A stretch of 64,000 nucleotides of DNA from Mesomycoplasma lagogenitalium (GCF_029854295.1 NZ_CP122979.1:682001-746000), one strand, 5' to 3'; counted from the first letter of the stretch, positions 43,522-54,198 are shown. The notes: a model not told the origin generated them from the sequence alone. Made by a program: numbers and translations.

Positions 43522-44028
43522 TTATTGATTCTCTTCATTATCAAAAATTGACATTCAACTTTCAACTTCATTTTCATGCTCTAATTTTAAAATATTCAAT
43601 TTTCTTAATTTTAAAGATTTAGTCACAGCATAAACAATAAATTTTCTATCACTTTCTTGAGCAGTTAATTTTTCTATTTTTTGCTCCAGTTTATCTGGAT
43701 TTTTTTTAATTATAAAAAAATTGCTAACTAGAACTTCTAATGAATCTTGATACATTTTATTTTCTTTTAAAGTTTTATATGCTTTATCAAAAATATAAAA
43801 ATTATATGAAGTAAAAATAACTGCAACAAATATTGCTAAAATTGGTGCAATAAAAAATCAAATTCTATGATTATCTGCATTTTCAATTGTTAAAAAACAA
43901 ATCATTGAAATTAAAGTAATTAGTGCAATTATTGCTGTTAAAACAATTAGTGTATTACGAACTAATATTCCAATATATTTAACAATTTTGAATTTATATA
44001 TATTAATTTCTTTATTACTTTTTTTCAT
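43522..44028 (-). CDS. Small membrane protein of unknown function
   Basis: The 168-residue protein has two membrane helices (about residues 22-47 and 58-78) and a C-terminal cytoplasmic tail of about 85 charged residues. I recognise no family. A TAGGAAA site lies just before its ATG; it begins seven bases after the Smr-protein gene and ends at a terminator, so it closes the mutM operon. One TGA encodes Trp near each end. Confidence 0.7.
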
Positions 44029-44034
44029 ATTTTC

Positions 44035-44292
44035 CTATCATTTTAAATTGTTTTTTAGGACAATAAAGCTGTCCCTTTCTTCAGTTTCTATAAAAAAATG
44101 TCCTTCTTTTTCAAGAAAATCACGAATAAAAATTTTTAAAACTCCCGTTCCCTTACCGACAATAATTTCTAGTTCATCTAAATTTTCGTTATTAGAAAAA
44201 GAAAATAAGGCATTTGATAATTTAATAATTGCATCATCACTATTTTGTCCATGTAAATCAATTGTATATTTTCTATCTCAGTTATTGTTCAC
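44035..44292 (-). CDS. Stand-alone Smr-domain protein
   Basis: The 85-residue protein is almost only an Smr domain, as in the C-terminus of MutS2 and other nucleases: TIDLHGQNSDDAI near the N-terminus and LEIIVGKGTGVLK in the middle supply the LDLHG and GKG motifs. Smr domains nick DNA or cut RNA; here it is free of any MutS part. It appears to start at GTG 11 bases inside the end of mutM and ends in Trp (TGA) before TAG. It could be missed because of its size and start codon. Confidence 0.75.
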
Positions 44293-45106
44293 GTTGACAC
44301 ACTGGACAATAATATGTCCCTCTTCCATTAACTTTAATTTTTATAATTTTATTTTTGCATCTTGGACAAGGCTGATTTACTTTTGTGTGAACTTGTAAAA
44401 AGTTTTGAAAACTACCTTTTTTCTTATTTAATGAGGTATATGAATTGATGGAGCTACCACCCAATTCTGTTGAACGATCTAAAATATCAGTAGCAGTTTC
44501 TAATAACATTTTTGCTTGTTTTTTATTTATTTTATTTGCTAAAGTTTGCGGATGAATTTTGGTTGCAAAAAGAACTTCATCAACATAAATATTACCAAGA
44601 CCAACTACAAATGTTTGATCTAAAAGTAATGTTTTTATTGCTTTTTTACTTTTTGAAAGTTTATCATAAAAGGTATTTAAATCAGTTTCTGCAGGTATTT
44701 TAGCTAATTTACTTAATGGTTCAATCGTTAAATAATTATTAACATTTCGCAAATGAAAAGTACCAAACATTCTTGTATCATTATAATGTAAATTGGTATT
44801 TCCATCTAGTTCAAAAATAACATAATCATGATAAAAGCGCGTTTTTGCTGGGTCGAAAAAATTATATTTTCCCTCCATTCTTAAATGGCTTAAAATAATT
44901 TTTCCATTTGTTAAATGAAAAACTAAAAATTTACCATAATTGGTTATTTCAATTATTGTTTCACCAACAATAGCTTTTTTAAATTCTTCGGGTTTTATTT
45001 CTTTAATAAAAGAATCTCTGAAAACGTGAACATCAGTGATTATTTTATTTTTTACATATTTATTTAGTTCTTGACGAACAACTCTCACTTCTGGTAATTC
45101 TGGCAT
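44282..45106 (-). CDS. mutM: Formamidopyrimidine-DNA glycosylase
   Basis: Fpg/MutM removes 8-oxoguanine and nicks the abasic site. The 274-residue product has the catalytic N-terminus MPELPEV (Pro after Met, Glu), the helix-two-turn-helix VVGLGNIYVDEVLF, and the C-terminal zinc finger CPRCKNKI ... YYCPVCQ. Length matches the family. It is first in mutM-Smr-membrane protein; its stop overlaps the Smr gene start, a linkage of two DNA-repair related functions. Confidence 0.95.
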   Translation of the reverse strand: MPELPEVRVVRQELNKYVKNKIITDVHVFRDSFIKEIKPEEFKKAIVGETIIEITNYGKFLVFHLTNGKIILSHLRMEGKYNFFDPAKTRFYHDYVIFELDGNTNLHYNDTRMFGTFHLRNVNNYLTIEPLSKLAKIPAETDLNTFYDKLSKSKKAIKTLLLDQTFVVGLGNIYVDEVLFATKIHPQTLANKINKKQAKMLLETATDILDRSTELGGSSINSYTSLNKKKGSFQNFLQVHTKVNQPCPRCKNKIIKIKVNGRGTYYCPVCQREQ

Positions 45107-45144
45107 ATAATAATTTTACTAAATGATTAAATAAATAAGATTTT

Positions 45145-45176
45145 TTTATAATAAAAGTTTCAAAAACTTTTTTTGT
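45145..45176 (-). terminator. Probable terminator after the protease gene
   Basis: AAAAGTTT / AAACTTTT hairpin with a 3-base loop and a following T-rich stretch on the minus strand, between the protease stop and mutM. Confidence 0.5.
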
Positions 45177-45187
45177 TTTAATTTTTA

Positions 45188-47656
45188 TTAAAAAATCTCT
45201 ATTTTATTTTTACTTTTTTCAAGTTCAAATTTATCTAAATCAGTTTCAATGTCTTTTGTTTTATCTAGTCAAGTTCTTAAAATCGTCTTTCCTTCAATTC
45301 TTTTAATTGATAAAGTATCAAGAATTCCTGTTCCCGTTTCTATTTGATTATTGCTATCACTAGTTTTAAAATATCCGCCTCAAAAAATCCCAACAACTTG
45401 TTTAAATTGATTCATAACTAACGAACCAGACATTCCGTGCCCACTTTTAATATTGTTTAAATTTAAACTTGAATCAATTCCTTTATATTCTTTATTATTA
45501 ATAATTTCACTTTTATTTTGTAGATCGTTAAACGATAAATAAGGCACTTGAGTTACTTCTACTCATTTATCTCCGCCCAAATAACCTCCAAAACTTAATT
45601 CCATGGGAAGAGGACTTAAATGTTTAGGATGTTGATAATTATTAGGAAAATCAATTTTATCACTGATAAAAAAATCTAATTTATTTTGATTATAATAATG
45701 CACTTGATCAGGGATGTTTTGAATTTTATATTCTTTACCTATTCAAGATCTATAAATTTTATCTTCAGGAAATGTTATTTTTATTAAAGCAAAGTCAGTA
45801 AAAGTATTATTTCCAGGAACATTTAACCCAACAGGAATTATTTCTAAATTGTTTCAAAATTCTTGCGATTCTTTTGTAATAAATCGCGAATTATTAATTT
45901 CTTTAGTAGCATAAGGAAACTCTATTTTTCGATCAAATCTTCTAAATACATCTAAATAGGATTTACCGTCTAATGTTTCAGGATTATTTAAAGAGGGTAA
46001 AATATCTAAATTTGATTTATAACTATAGGAAAAAGAGCTAACTTTTCCCTTGTTTTTAATCAATTCTGAAACAACATGAATATTTGTTGCTAAATAATAT
46101 GTATTACTATCTTTAATGTGATCAAATACTCATGAAGTTCCACTAACAACTTTAGAAAAACCATTTTCATTAACGATATAATTAATTGCAATTGTTCGAT
46201 TTTTAATATCTGCTAAAACATCTTTTGCACTTGAAATTTCTTTATCTTTAGGAAAATCAAGAGCAATGTTATAGTCATCTTTCGGCTCTTCATTTAGTGG
46301 CAATGATAAATAAAATTCTTTTCCATTTCAATTTTTAAAAGTAAATGATAATTTTTTATCTTGTGATTTAAAATTATAAACACCTAAATAATTAAAATTA
46401 TTTAAATCATAATTAAAAGAATTTAAATTTTCTTTAAATTCTTGACTATTTGAGAAAAAGTTTTTAACTTTACTTCCGATTGTATTATAACTTAAAACTT
46501 TATCAGCACTATTAAGACTATTAACTGCTAAATCTTTATGAGTTTTGACATTAAATGAACTATTTATATATTCTTCATTAATTTTAAAATAATCAATAGC
46601 ATTTTCACTTATTTTGTCATAACTTCATAATTTAAAATTAAAAACTTTTGCACTAGTTTTATCTTTTGTTGAAATTAAAATATCAATATTTCCATTTTGA
46701 TCACTAATTGTTTCATTGACAATAGTAAAATCTAATTCATCTTTTTTTGATAATACATAATTTTCAATTTTATTTAAATTATTTTCAAAAAGTGAAGGAA
46801 ATGCTTTTTCTAATTTTTCATCAAGTTTTAAATCTAAATCATTTAAAACATTAACTTTATTATTTTTAAAATTTATATTATCTAGCGTAACTATTTTTCC
46901 ATAATAAAAATTTTCAGAAAATGAATGATTAAGTTTAACTAAAACTTGCATTTTTTTATTATCACTATCATAACTGTTATTTAAAACATCTACTTTTAAC
47001 GAATAAAACTCTTTTTCCGCTAAAACAATTTTATTATTTAAATCTTTTTTAAAATTGGCGGGAATTTGAAAAAAGTCAAAAAAGTTTTCACTGTTTAGCT
47101 CTTTATAATCTAGGTTTGCTAATAAATTATTTTCCTTTGGTTCAAAATTTATATTTTTTAAAGCATTTTCGATTCTATCTTTAAATTGAATATTTTTAAT
47201 TTTATTTGATTTAAAACCGGAAACAATAAATTCTTTTTCTTCTAAGACATTATTTGTTATTTTATCTTTGGAAACCATTAAAATTTTTAATGTTCCTTCT
47301 TCATCATTATCACTATTTTCAATTGGAATAATTTCAATGTTCCTTTTTTCTAAAATATCAGATATTTGAGAATTTGGTTTCATTACATATGATAAAAAAC
47401 TTCTAAAAAATCCTTTATTTTCCTCATTTAAAATTTCACTTGGATATTTTTCAAATGAACCATTTTGATCATATGCTACTACACCAAGAAAATTATCAAT
47501 GCTTGCTAAATCTTGATTATCATCATTTTGATTATCTAAAGTATTAGGTTCATTTCAAGATTTAGTAATATAATAAATTCCAACTCCAATTTCTGCTAAA
47601 ACAGCAGTTCCCACTAGTGTTCCTAGAGAAATTCATAAAACTTTTTTCTTTTTCAT
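45188..47656 (-). CDS. Membrane-anchored serine protease, DUF31/MIP-type
   Basis: The 822-residue protein has a short Lys-rich N-terminus and one membrane helix (about 5-29; no lipobox), a long Asn/Lys/Glu-rich region with beta-rich repeats (about 60-480) and a C-terminal chymotrypsin-like domain with ATNIHVV (His527), TFTDFALIKI (Asp621) and SGHGMSGSLV (Ser743), the DUF31 catalytic triad. Mycoplasma immunoglobulin proteases (MIP) have this domain and act with the IgG-binding partner MIB. No MIB-like gene adjoins it here, so the target may be IgG or another surface/host protein. Several TGA codons encode Trp. Confidence 0.82.
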
Positions 47657-47680
47657 ACTTACTATTTTAGCAAAATTTTG

Positions 47681-47686
47681 TATAAT
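47681..47686 (+). promoter_or_regulatory. -10 box of tRNA-Leu (CAA)
   Basis: TATAAT eight bases before the tRNA gene, within the spacer between the divergent protease gene and the tRNA. Confidence 0.6.
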
Positions 47687-47694
47687 TTGTATAT

Positions 47695-47780
47695 GGCTCA
47701 TTGGTGAAATGGTAGACACAGGAGATTCAAAACCTCCCGCAAGAGATTGCATATCGGTTCAAGTCCGATATGAGCCACCA
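47695..47780 (+). tRNA. tRNA-Leu (CAA)
   Basis: An 86-base class II tRNA: acceptor GGCTCAT / ATGAGCC, D-arm with TGGTGAAATGGTAGACAC, anticodon loop TTCAAAA giving CAA, long variable arm, T-arm with GGTTCAAGTCC and encoded CCA. The base pair at the bottom of the anticodon stem is an A-C mismatch. It lies next to the hsdS array. Confidence 0.94.
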
Positions 47781-47817
47781 TATGTTTATAAACACCAATA
47801 AATAAATTTTTATTTTA

Positions 47818-47853
47818 AAACTGATTTGTTAGATTTTAGCGAATCAGTTTTAT
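47818..47853 (+). terminator. Intrinsic terminator after tRNA-Leu (CAA)
   Basis: AAACTGATT / AATCAGTTT stem with a 13-base loop and TTTTATTATTTT tail, before the hsdS1 promoter region. Confidence 0.8.
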
Positions 47854-47867
47854 TATTTTATACAATT

Positions 47868-47883
47868 TATAATAAGGAGAAGG
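47868..47883 (+). promoter_or_regulatory. -10 box and strong ribosome-binding site of hsdS1
   Basis: TATAAT (47868-47873) is directly followed by AAGGAGAAGG, ten bases before the hsdS1 ATG. The transcript start must lie near or inside this stretch if the box is used; alternatively the -10 is the slightly upstream TATACA. The leaders of hsdS2-hsdS5 have no comparable ribosome-binding site. Confidence 0.55.
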
Positions 47884-47892
47884 ATTATTAAA

Positions 47893-49854
47893 ATGAAAGA
47901 ATTTATGAAACTATTAAAAAATGAAAAAGTAGAGTGAAAAACAATAGGTGAAGTTTGTGAAGTTTTAAGTGGGAAAAAACATGCAAAATATTTTAATATA
48001 AAAGAAAATGGAAAATTTCCACTATACTCTGCCAAAGTCGAAAATAATGGAGAAATTGGAAGAATTGATGAATATGATTTTGATGGAAGATACATAACAT
48101 TTACAATGGTGGGTATAGCAGCGGGAACATTTTTTCTAAGAAACGGTAAGTTTTCAATAACACAAAATTGTGGATTATTATATTCTAAACATAATTTTGT
48201 GTTAACTGAATTTATTGCATTGTATTTACAAAATTTTGGAAAAAAATATGCCAAGGGGGCAACAACTAGAAAAACTTTGACAACGGGAGTAATTAAAAAA
48301 ATAAAAATTCCAATACCTTCTTTAAAAACTCAAGAAAAAATAGTGCAAATTCTTGATAAACTTTCTAATTTAAAAAATGAATTAAATAAAAAATTGAAAA
48401 TTGAACTTAATTCTAGAATTAAACAATATGTATATTATCGAGATAAATTATTGAGTGAAGAATATTTAAACAAAATTACATATAATTTAGTTCTCGACAC
48501 ACACACACACACACACACACAGCAAAATCATAATGAATTTAGTATAAATTCAAATAAGATTTTGCTTGAAAATAATAGTGAATATAAATTACAGTTAAAA
48601 ATGTTAGGTGAAGTTTGTGAAATTAAAAAAGGTAAACAATTTAATAAGTCTGATATGCCGATAAATGGAAAATATCCTGTAATAAACGGCGGAGTTCTTC
48701 CTTCTGGTTTTGTTAATCAATTTAATTGTGAAAAAAATACAATAACTATTGCAGAAGGCGGTTCTTCTGGATACGTTTCATTTTTAGAAAGTGAATTTTG
48801 ACTTGGTTCCCATGCTTATTCAATTGTTCCAAAAAAAGAAATTATTTCAGAATTTAAATTAAAATATGATGTATTTAATAAATTTTTATTCTATTTTCTA
48901 AAAATGAATCAATTAAATTTACAAAATATGAAAGTTGGAGCAGGGATTCCTAGTTTGCATAAAAATAACTTGAATAAGTTGGAAATTTTTATTCCTCCTT
49001 TAGAATTACAGAATAAAATTGTTGATATTTTAGATAAATTTCATGATGCAATTGAAAATTCAAAGGGATTATTACCGCAGGAAATTGAATTAAGAAAAAT
49101 GCAGTATGAATATTATCGTGATAAACTACTTTCATTTGACATTGATATAACTCAAGAGAGAGAGAGAGAGAGAGAGCAAAATTCAATAGTAATACCTAAT
49201 TCCTATTGAATTTTGCTTGAAAAGGCAGAAATTTCATTAAATCAATATTTTAATTCTATTAATAAAAAATTTATTTGAGAACTAACAATTTGAGATAAAA
49301 AATTTTCTGGAGTTAAATCATATAAGCAAAAAAATGTTTATAAATATAAATACTTTTTAGCTAATAAAATTAATAAATTAAAAGATGAAGATGGCAAAAT
49401 AAAAATTTTAACAACTAATAAAAGCAACATTTTTGCAAATGAAAATAAATTAAAAAGCTTTATTGTTAATAGAGAGATTGTTTGCATCCCCGGAGGAGGT
49501 AATCCCATTGTTCAATATTATAATGGAAAGTTTATTACAAGCGATAATCGAATTGCAACATCAATAGACAAAAATATATTAAGCAATAAATTTTTGTATT
49601 ATTATTTTGAAAATAATATTGAAAAAGTAAAAGAATTTTACAGAGGTTCAGGAATTAAGCATCCGGATATGAGTAAAATTTTAGATATGGAAATCTGATT
49701 GCCCCCTTTAGAAATTCAAAATAAAATTGTTACTATTTTAGATAAATTTCAAGATGCAATTGAACATTCAAAAGGTTTATTACCACAAGAAATTAAATTA
49801 AGAGAACAGCAGTATGAATATTATTGTGATAAATTACTTAATTTTAAAAAATAA
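47893..49854 (+). CDS. hsdS: Type I restriction-modification specificity subunit HsdS1, three recognition modules
   Basis: HsdS chooses the DNA site for type I methylation and restriction. This 653-residue frame is intact with TGA as Trp and has three TRD-plus-helix modules instead of the usual two. Module 1 (about 1-200) ends in [14 protein letters not shown] and a Thr-His linker (202-209) encoded by (AC)12; module 2 (about 220-418) ends in [15 protein letters not shown] and a Glu-Arg linker (422-428) from (AG)11; module 3 (about 430-653) ends in CDKLLNFKK. Each has the hinge motif K/EIQNKIV.ILDK. It alone of the five loci is unbroken and has a strong ribosome-binding site. No hsdM or hsdR is in the window. 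Confidence 0.93.
48497..48520 (+). repeat. (AC)12 microsatellite in hsdS1, in-frame
   Basis: Twenty-four bases of AC between modules 1 and 2. The reading is Thr-His repeats then Gln-Gln-Asn, continuing into module 2. Loss or gain of one unit would end translation a few codons later (AKS or SKIIMNLV, then stop). Confidence 0.95.
49155..49176 (+). repeat. (AG)11 microsatellite in hsdS1, in-frame
   Basis: Twenty-two bases of AG between modules 2 and 3, read as Glu-Arg repeats. One unit more or less would stop translation before module 3. Confidence 0.95.
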
Positions 49855-49994
49855 TTTTTGCATATAAATGAAATCGCCTTTTTATAAAGGTGTTTTTTAT
49901 TTACTTTATTATTGATAAATTTAATTAAGTTAAAAATTAACAATAAATTTTTAATTTATTTTTTAAATAGATTAAATTAGATTAAAATTAAATA
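49855..49994 (+). repeat. Repeated intergenic leader with terminator (copy 1)
   Basis: This 140-base spacer follows hsdS1; nearly identical spacers precede hsdS3, hsdS4 and hsdS5. It holds a terminator (49871-49899) and an AT-rich stretch with several TTAAATTAG-like repeats before the ATG, but no clear ribosome-binding site. Together with shared gene starts it offers homology for recombination. Confidence 0.85.
49871..49899 (+). terminator. Terminator after hsdS1
   Basis: CGCCTTT / AAAGGTG stem (one G-U pair) with a TTAT loop and TTTTTTATTT tail. Confidence 0.8.
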
Positions 49995-50633
49995 ATGAAA
50001 AAGTTTATGCAGTTGTTAAAAAATGAAAAAGTAGAGTGAAAAACATTAGGCGAAGTTTGTGAAGTAAAATCTGGAGAAACAATAAGTAAACAAGTAATTT
50101 TAAAAAATCCTGGTATATATCCAGTAATTAACAGCGGAATGGCACCGCTAGGATATATTAGTTTTTGAAATGTAGAAAACGATCCTATCGGCATTACATC
50201 TAGAGGTTCTGGAGTTGGAAGCATTACTTATCAAACGGGTAGATATTTTAGAGGTAATTTAAATTATTCGGTGTCAATTAATAACCAAAAATATCTTAAT
50301 ACACGATTTTTATATCATTTACTTTTAAATTATCAGGGTGTTATCCGTAAAATATGTACATTTAATGCTATACCCGCATTAAATACTTCGGAATTAAAAA
50401 AAATAAAAATTCCAATACCTTCTTTAAAAACTCAGGAAAAAATAGTGCAAATTCTTGATAATCTTTCTAATTTAAAAAATGAATTAAATCAAAAATTGAA
50501 AATTGAACTCAATTCTAGAATTAAACAATATGAATATTATCGAGATAAATTATTAAGCGAAGAATATTTAAACAAAATTACATATAATTTAGCTCTCGAC
50601 ACACACACACACACACACACAGCAAAATCATAA
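49995..50633 (+). CDS. hsdS: HsdS2 first module (repeat length out of frame)
   Basis: A 212-residue product: one TRD (starting VKSGETISKQVILKN), the hinge [12 protein letters not shown] and a helical CR, ending with a short Thr-His run then AKS and TAA. The (AC)11 tract puts the second module out of frame; (AC)12, as in hsdS1, would restore it. Such single-TRD proteins can in known type I systems pair as half-S dimers, so this could still be functional if expressed. It lacks a strong ribosome-binding site. Confidence 0.85.
50599..50620 (+). repeat. (AC)11 microsatellite in hsdS2, out of frame
   Basis: Twenty-two bases of AC; one unit fewer than hsdS1, causing a stop right after the tract. 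Confidence 0.95.
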
Positions 50634-50661
50634 TGAATTTAGCATAAATTCAAATAAGATT

Positions 50662-51303
50662 TTGCTTGAAAATAATCAAGAATACAAATTACAGTTAAAA
50701 ACATTAGGCGAAGTTTGTGAAGTAAAATCTGGAGAAACAATAAGTAAACAAGTAATTTTAAAAAATCCTGGTATATATCCAGTAATTAACAGCGGAATGG
50801 CACCGCTAGGATATATTAGTTTTTGAAATGTAGAAAACGATCCTATCGGCATTACATCTAGAGGTTCTGGAGTTGGAAGCATTACTTATCAAACGGGTAG
50901 ATATTTTAGAGGTAATTTAAATTATTCGGTGTCAATTAATAACCAAAAATATCTTAATACACGATTTTTATATCATTTACTTTTAAATTATCAGGGTGTT
51001 ATCCGTAAAATATGTACATTTAATGCTATACCCGCATTAAATACTTCGGAATTAAAAAAAATAAAAATTCCAATACCTTCTTTAAAAACTCAGGAAAAAA
51101 TAGTGCAAATTCTTGATAATCTTTCTAATTTAAAAAATGAATTAAATCAAAAATTGAAAATTGAACTTAATTATAGAATTAAACAATATGAATATTATCG
51201 AGATAAATTACTTAATTTTAAAAAAATAATTTTTGCATATAAATGAAATCACCTTTTTATAAAGGTGTTTTTTATTTACTTTATTATTGATAAATTTAAT
51301 TAA
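50662..51303 (+). pseudogene. hsdS: HsdS2 second module, presently out of frame
   Basis: This frame repeats the first hsdS2 TRD almost exactly (offset about 658 bases), so hsdS2 is a D-D duplication. Its CR joins a module-1-type hinge ([12 protein letters not shown]) to the terminal NFKK end used by third modules, a sign of recombination. One extra A in the terminal A run removes the usual stop, adding about 20 residues to a TAA at 51303 that run through the terminator. A TTG at 50662 could start it alone, but there is no ribosome-binding site. Expression would mainly need an AC-tract change. Confidence 0.75.
51246..51276 (+). terminator. Terminator after hsdS2
   Basis: Perfect CACCTTT / AAAGGTG stem with TTAT loop and TTTTTTATTT tail; it overlaps the readthrough C-terminus of the second module. 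Confidence 0.82.
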
Positions 51304-51369
51304 GTTAAAAATTAACAATAAATTTTTAATTTATTTTTTAAATGGGTTAAATTAGGTTAAAATTAAATA

Positions 51370-52176
51370 ATGAAAAAGTTTATGCAGTTGTTAAAAAATG
51401 AAAAAGTAGAGTGAAAAACATTAGGCGAAGTTTGTGAAATTAAAAGAGGAAAAATAAATGCTAAATATTTTAACTACAAAGGTGATGGAAAATATCCTGT
51501 ATATTCGTCTCAAACTTTTAATAACGGAGAAGTCGGAAGAACTAACGAATATGATTATGATGGAGAATATATTACTTACACAACAGATGGAGCGTATGCT
51601 GGAACTGTTTTTATTAGACAAGGAAAATTTTCTATAACAAGAAATTGTGGATTAATATATTCAAGATCAAATAAATTATTAAATAAATTTATCGGCTATT
51701 GACTAAGCGAAAATACAAAAAAATATTTACAAGGTTCAAAAGAAAGACCCAAATTAATGTCTGGTATAGTATCAAAAATAAAAATTCCAATACCTTCTTT
51801 AAAAGCTCAAGAAAAAATAGTGCAAATTCTTGATAAACTTTCTAATTTAAAAAATGAATTAAATCAAAAATTGAAAATTGAACTCAATTCTAGAATTAAA
51901 CAATATGAATATTATCGTGATAAATTATTGAGTGAAGAGTATTTAAACAAAATTACATATAATTTAACTCACGACACACACACACACACGCAAAATCATA
52001 ATGAATTTAGTATAAATTCAAATAAGATTTTGCCTGAAAATGCAGAAATTTCATTAGATCAATATTCTAATTCTATTAATAAAAAATTTATTTGAGAACT
52101 AACAATTTGAGATAAAAAATTTTCTGGAGTTAAATCATATAAGCAAAAAATGTTTATAAATATAAATACTTTTTAG
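51370..52176 (+). CDS. hsdS: HsdS3 modules 1 and partial 2 (frameshifted in module 2)
   Basis: The 268-residue product has module 1 with the E-type TRD (KRGKINAKYFNYKGDGKYPVYSS), an in-frame (AC)8 linker and the first part of the C-type TRD. It ends at TAG because the A run at about 52145-52150 has six A where hsdS1 has seven. Restoring one A would give a three-module E-C-F protein through to 53417. It may be a true off state, a decayed copy, or a base-calling error at a homopolymer. Confidence 0.8.
51974..51989 (+). repeat. (AC)8 microsatellite in hsdS3, in frame
   Basis: Sixteen bases of AC followed directly by GC instead of AGC; the lost A keeps the reading frame open into module 2. Confidence 0.92.
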
Positions 52177-53417
52177 CTAATGAAATTAATAAATTAAAAG
52201 ATGAAGATGGCAAAATAAAAATTTTAACAACTAATAAAAGCAACATTTTTGCAAATGAAAATAAAGTAAAAAATTTTATTGTTGATAGAGAAATTGTTTG
52301 CATACCTTGAGGCGGAAATCCCATTGTTCAATATTATAATGGCAAGTTTATTACAAGCGATAATCGAATTGCAACATCAATAGATAAAAATATATTAAGC
52401 AATAAATTTTTGTATTATTATTTTGAAAATAATATTGAAAAAGTAAAAGAATTTTACAGGGGTTCGGGAATTAAGCATCCAGATATGAGTAAAATTTTAG
52501 ATATGGAAATTTGATTGCCGCCACTAGAATTACAAAATAAAATTGTTGCTATTTTAGATAAATTTCAAGATGCAATTGAAAATTCAAAGGGATTATTACC
52601 ACAAGAAATTGAATTAAGAAAAATGCAGTATGAATATTATCGTGATAAACTACTTTCATTTGATATTGACATAACTCCAGAGAGAGAGAGAGAGAGAGAG
52701 AGACAAAATTCAATAGAAATACCTAATTCCTATTGAATTTTGCTTGAACAGGCAATTGAATATATAAAAAATAAAATTTATAAAAAAATTATTTATTTAA
52801 AACTACGTGATAAAACAATCACCAATTCCATTAATACCGGTTTAAATCCAAGAAATAATTTTAATTTAAATGATGAATCAAATGAAAAATTAGTAGCTTG
52901 ATACATAACAACAAAAGATTATTCGGAAAACCAAGAAATAATATTTGATATTAATAAAACTGCTAAAATAACAGAAGCCGCTAGAAAATTAATTAATAAA
53001 AGAAGTAAATTAGAGAAAAATGATATTCTATTTTCTGGTATAGGAACAGTAGGAAAAGTTGCACTTGTTGATTTTGAACCTTATAATTTTGATATTAGCG
53101 AATCTACTTATGCAATTAAAGTAAATCAAAATAATATAATGCCAAAGTTTTTGATGCATTATTTAAGATCTTCAATAGTTCAAAATCAAATTTTCAAAGA
53201 TTTAAAAGGTAGTACCTTAAAAGGTATTAGAAAAGTTCAACTAGAAAACTTATTAATTCCAATTATACCTCTAGAAATTCAAAATAAAATTGTTAATATT
53301 TTAGATAAATTTCAAAAGGCAATTGAACATTCAAAGGGGTTATTACCACAAGAAATTAAATTAAGAGAACAGCAGTATGAATATTATTGTGATAAATTAC
53401 TTAATTTTAAAAAATAA
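52149..53417 (+). pseudogene. hsdS: HsdS3 rest of module 2 and module 3, out of frame
   Basis: The frame runs unbroken from the A-run shift through the rest of the C-type TRD, the hinge [15 protein letters not shown], the (AG)12-plus-A linker and the F-type TRD (RDKTITNSINTGLNPRN) to NFKK and TAA. The AG tract with its extra A is in frame. Only a single base separates this from an intact gene. It has no strong start of its own. Confidence 0.78.
52679..52702 (+). repeat. (AG)12 microsatellite in hsdS3, in frame with extra A
   Basis: Twenty-four bases of AG followed by AC rather than C; the additional A compensates for the unit number. Confidence 0.92.
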
Positions 53418-53436
53418 TTTTTTTGCATATAAATGA

Positions 53437-53467
53437 AATCACCTTTTTATAAAGGTGTTTTTTATTT
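53437..53467 (+). terminator. Terminator after hsdS3
   Basis: Perfect CACCTTT / AAAGGTG stem with T-rich tail, identical to that after hsdS2. Confidence 0.82.
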
Positions 53468-53559
53468 ACTTTATTATTGATAAATTTAATTAAGTTAAAA
53501 ATTAACAATAAATTTTTAATTTATTTTTTAAATGGGTTAAATTAGGTTAAAATTAAATA

Positions 53560-54198
53560 ATGAAAAAGTTTATGCAGTTGTTAAAAAATGAAAAAGTAGA
53601 GTGAAAAACATTAGGCGAAGTTTGTGAAATTAAAAGAGGAAAAATAAATGCTAAATATTTTAACTACAAAGGTGATGGAAAATATCCTGTATATTCGTCT
53701 CAAACTTTTAATAACGGAGAAGTCGGAAGAACTAACGAATATGATTATGATGGAGAATATATTACTTACACAACAGATGGAGCGTATGCTGGAACTGTTT
53801 TTATTAGACAAGGAAAATTTTCTATAACAAGAAATTGTGGATTAATATATTCAAGATCAAATAAATTATTAAATAAATTTATCGGCTATTGACTAAGCGA
53901 AAATACAAAAAAATATTTACAAGGTTCAAAAGAAAGACCCAAATTAATGTCTGGTATAGTATCAAAAATAAAAATTCCAATACCTTCTTTAAAAGCTCAA
54001 GAAAAAATAGTGCAAATTCTTGATAAGCTTTCTAATTTAAAAAATGAATTAAATCAAAAATTGAAAATTGAACTCAATTCTAGAATTAAACAATATGAAT
54101 ATTATCGTGATAAATTATTGAGTGAAGAGTATTTAAACAAAATTACATATAATTTAACTCACGACACACACACACACACACACACAGCAAAATCATAA
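53560..54198 (+). CDS. hsdS: HsdS4 first module (repeat length out of frame)
   Basis: A 212-residue single-TRD product, same E-type TRD as hsdS3. The (AC)11 tract leads to AKS and a stop. Even with an in-frame tract, the downstream modules are broken by other indels. Like hsdS2-3 and hsdS5 it lacks a strong ribosome-binding site. Confidence 0.83.
54164..54185 (+). repeat. (AC)11 microsatellite in hsdS4, out of frame
   Basis: Twenty-two bases of AC in the same context as in hsdS2; off. Confidence 0.95.
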
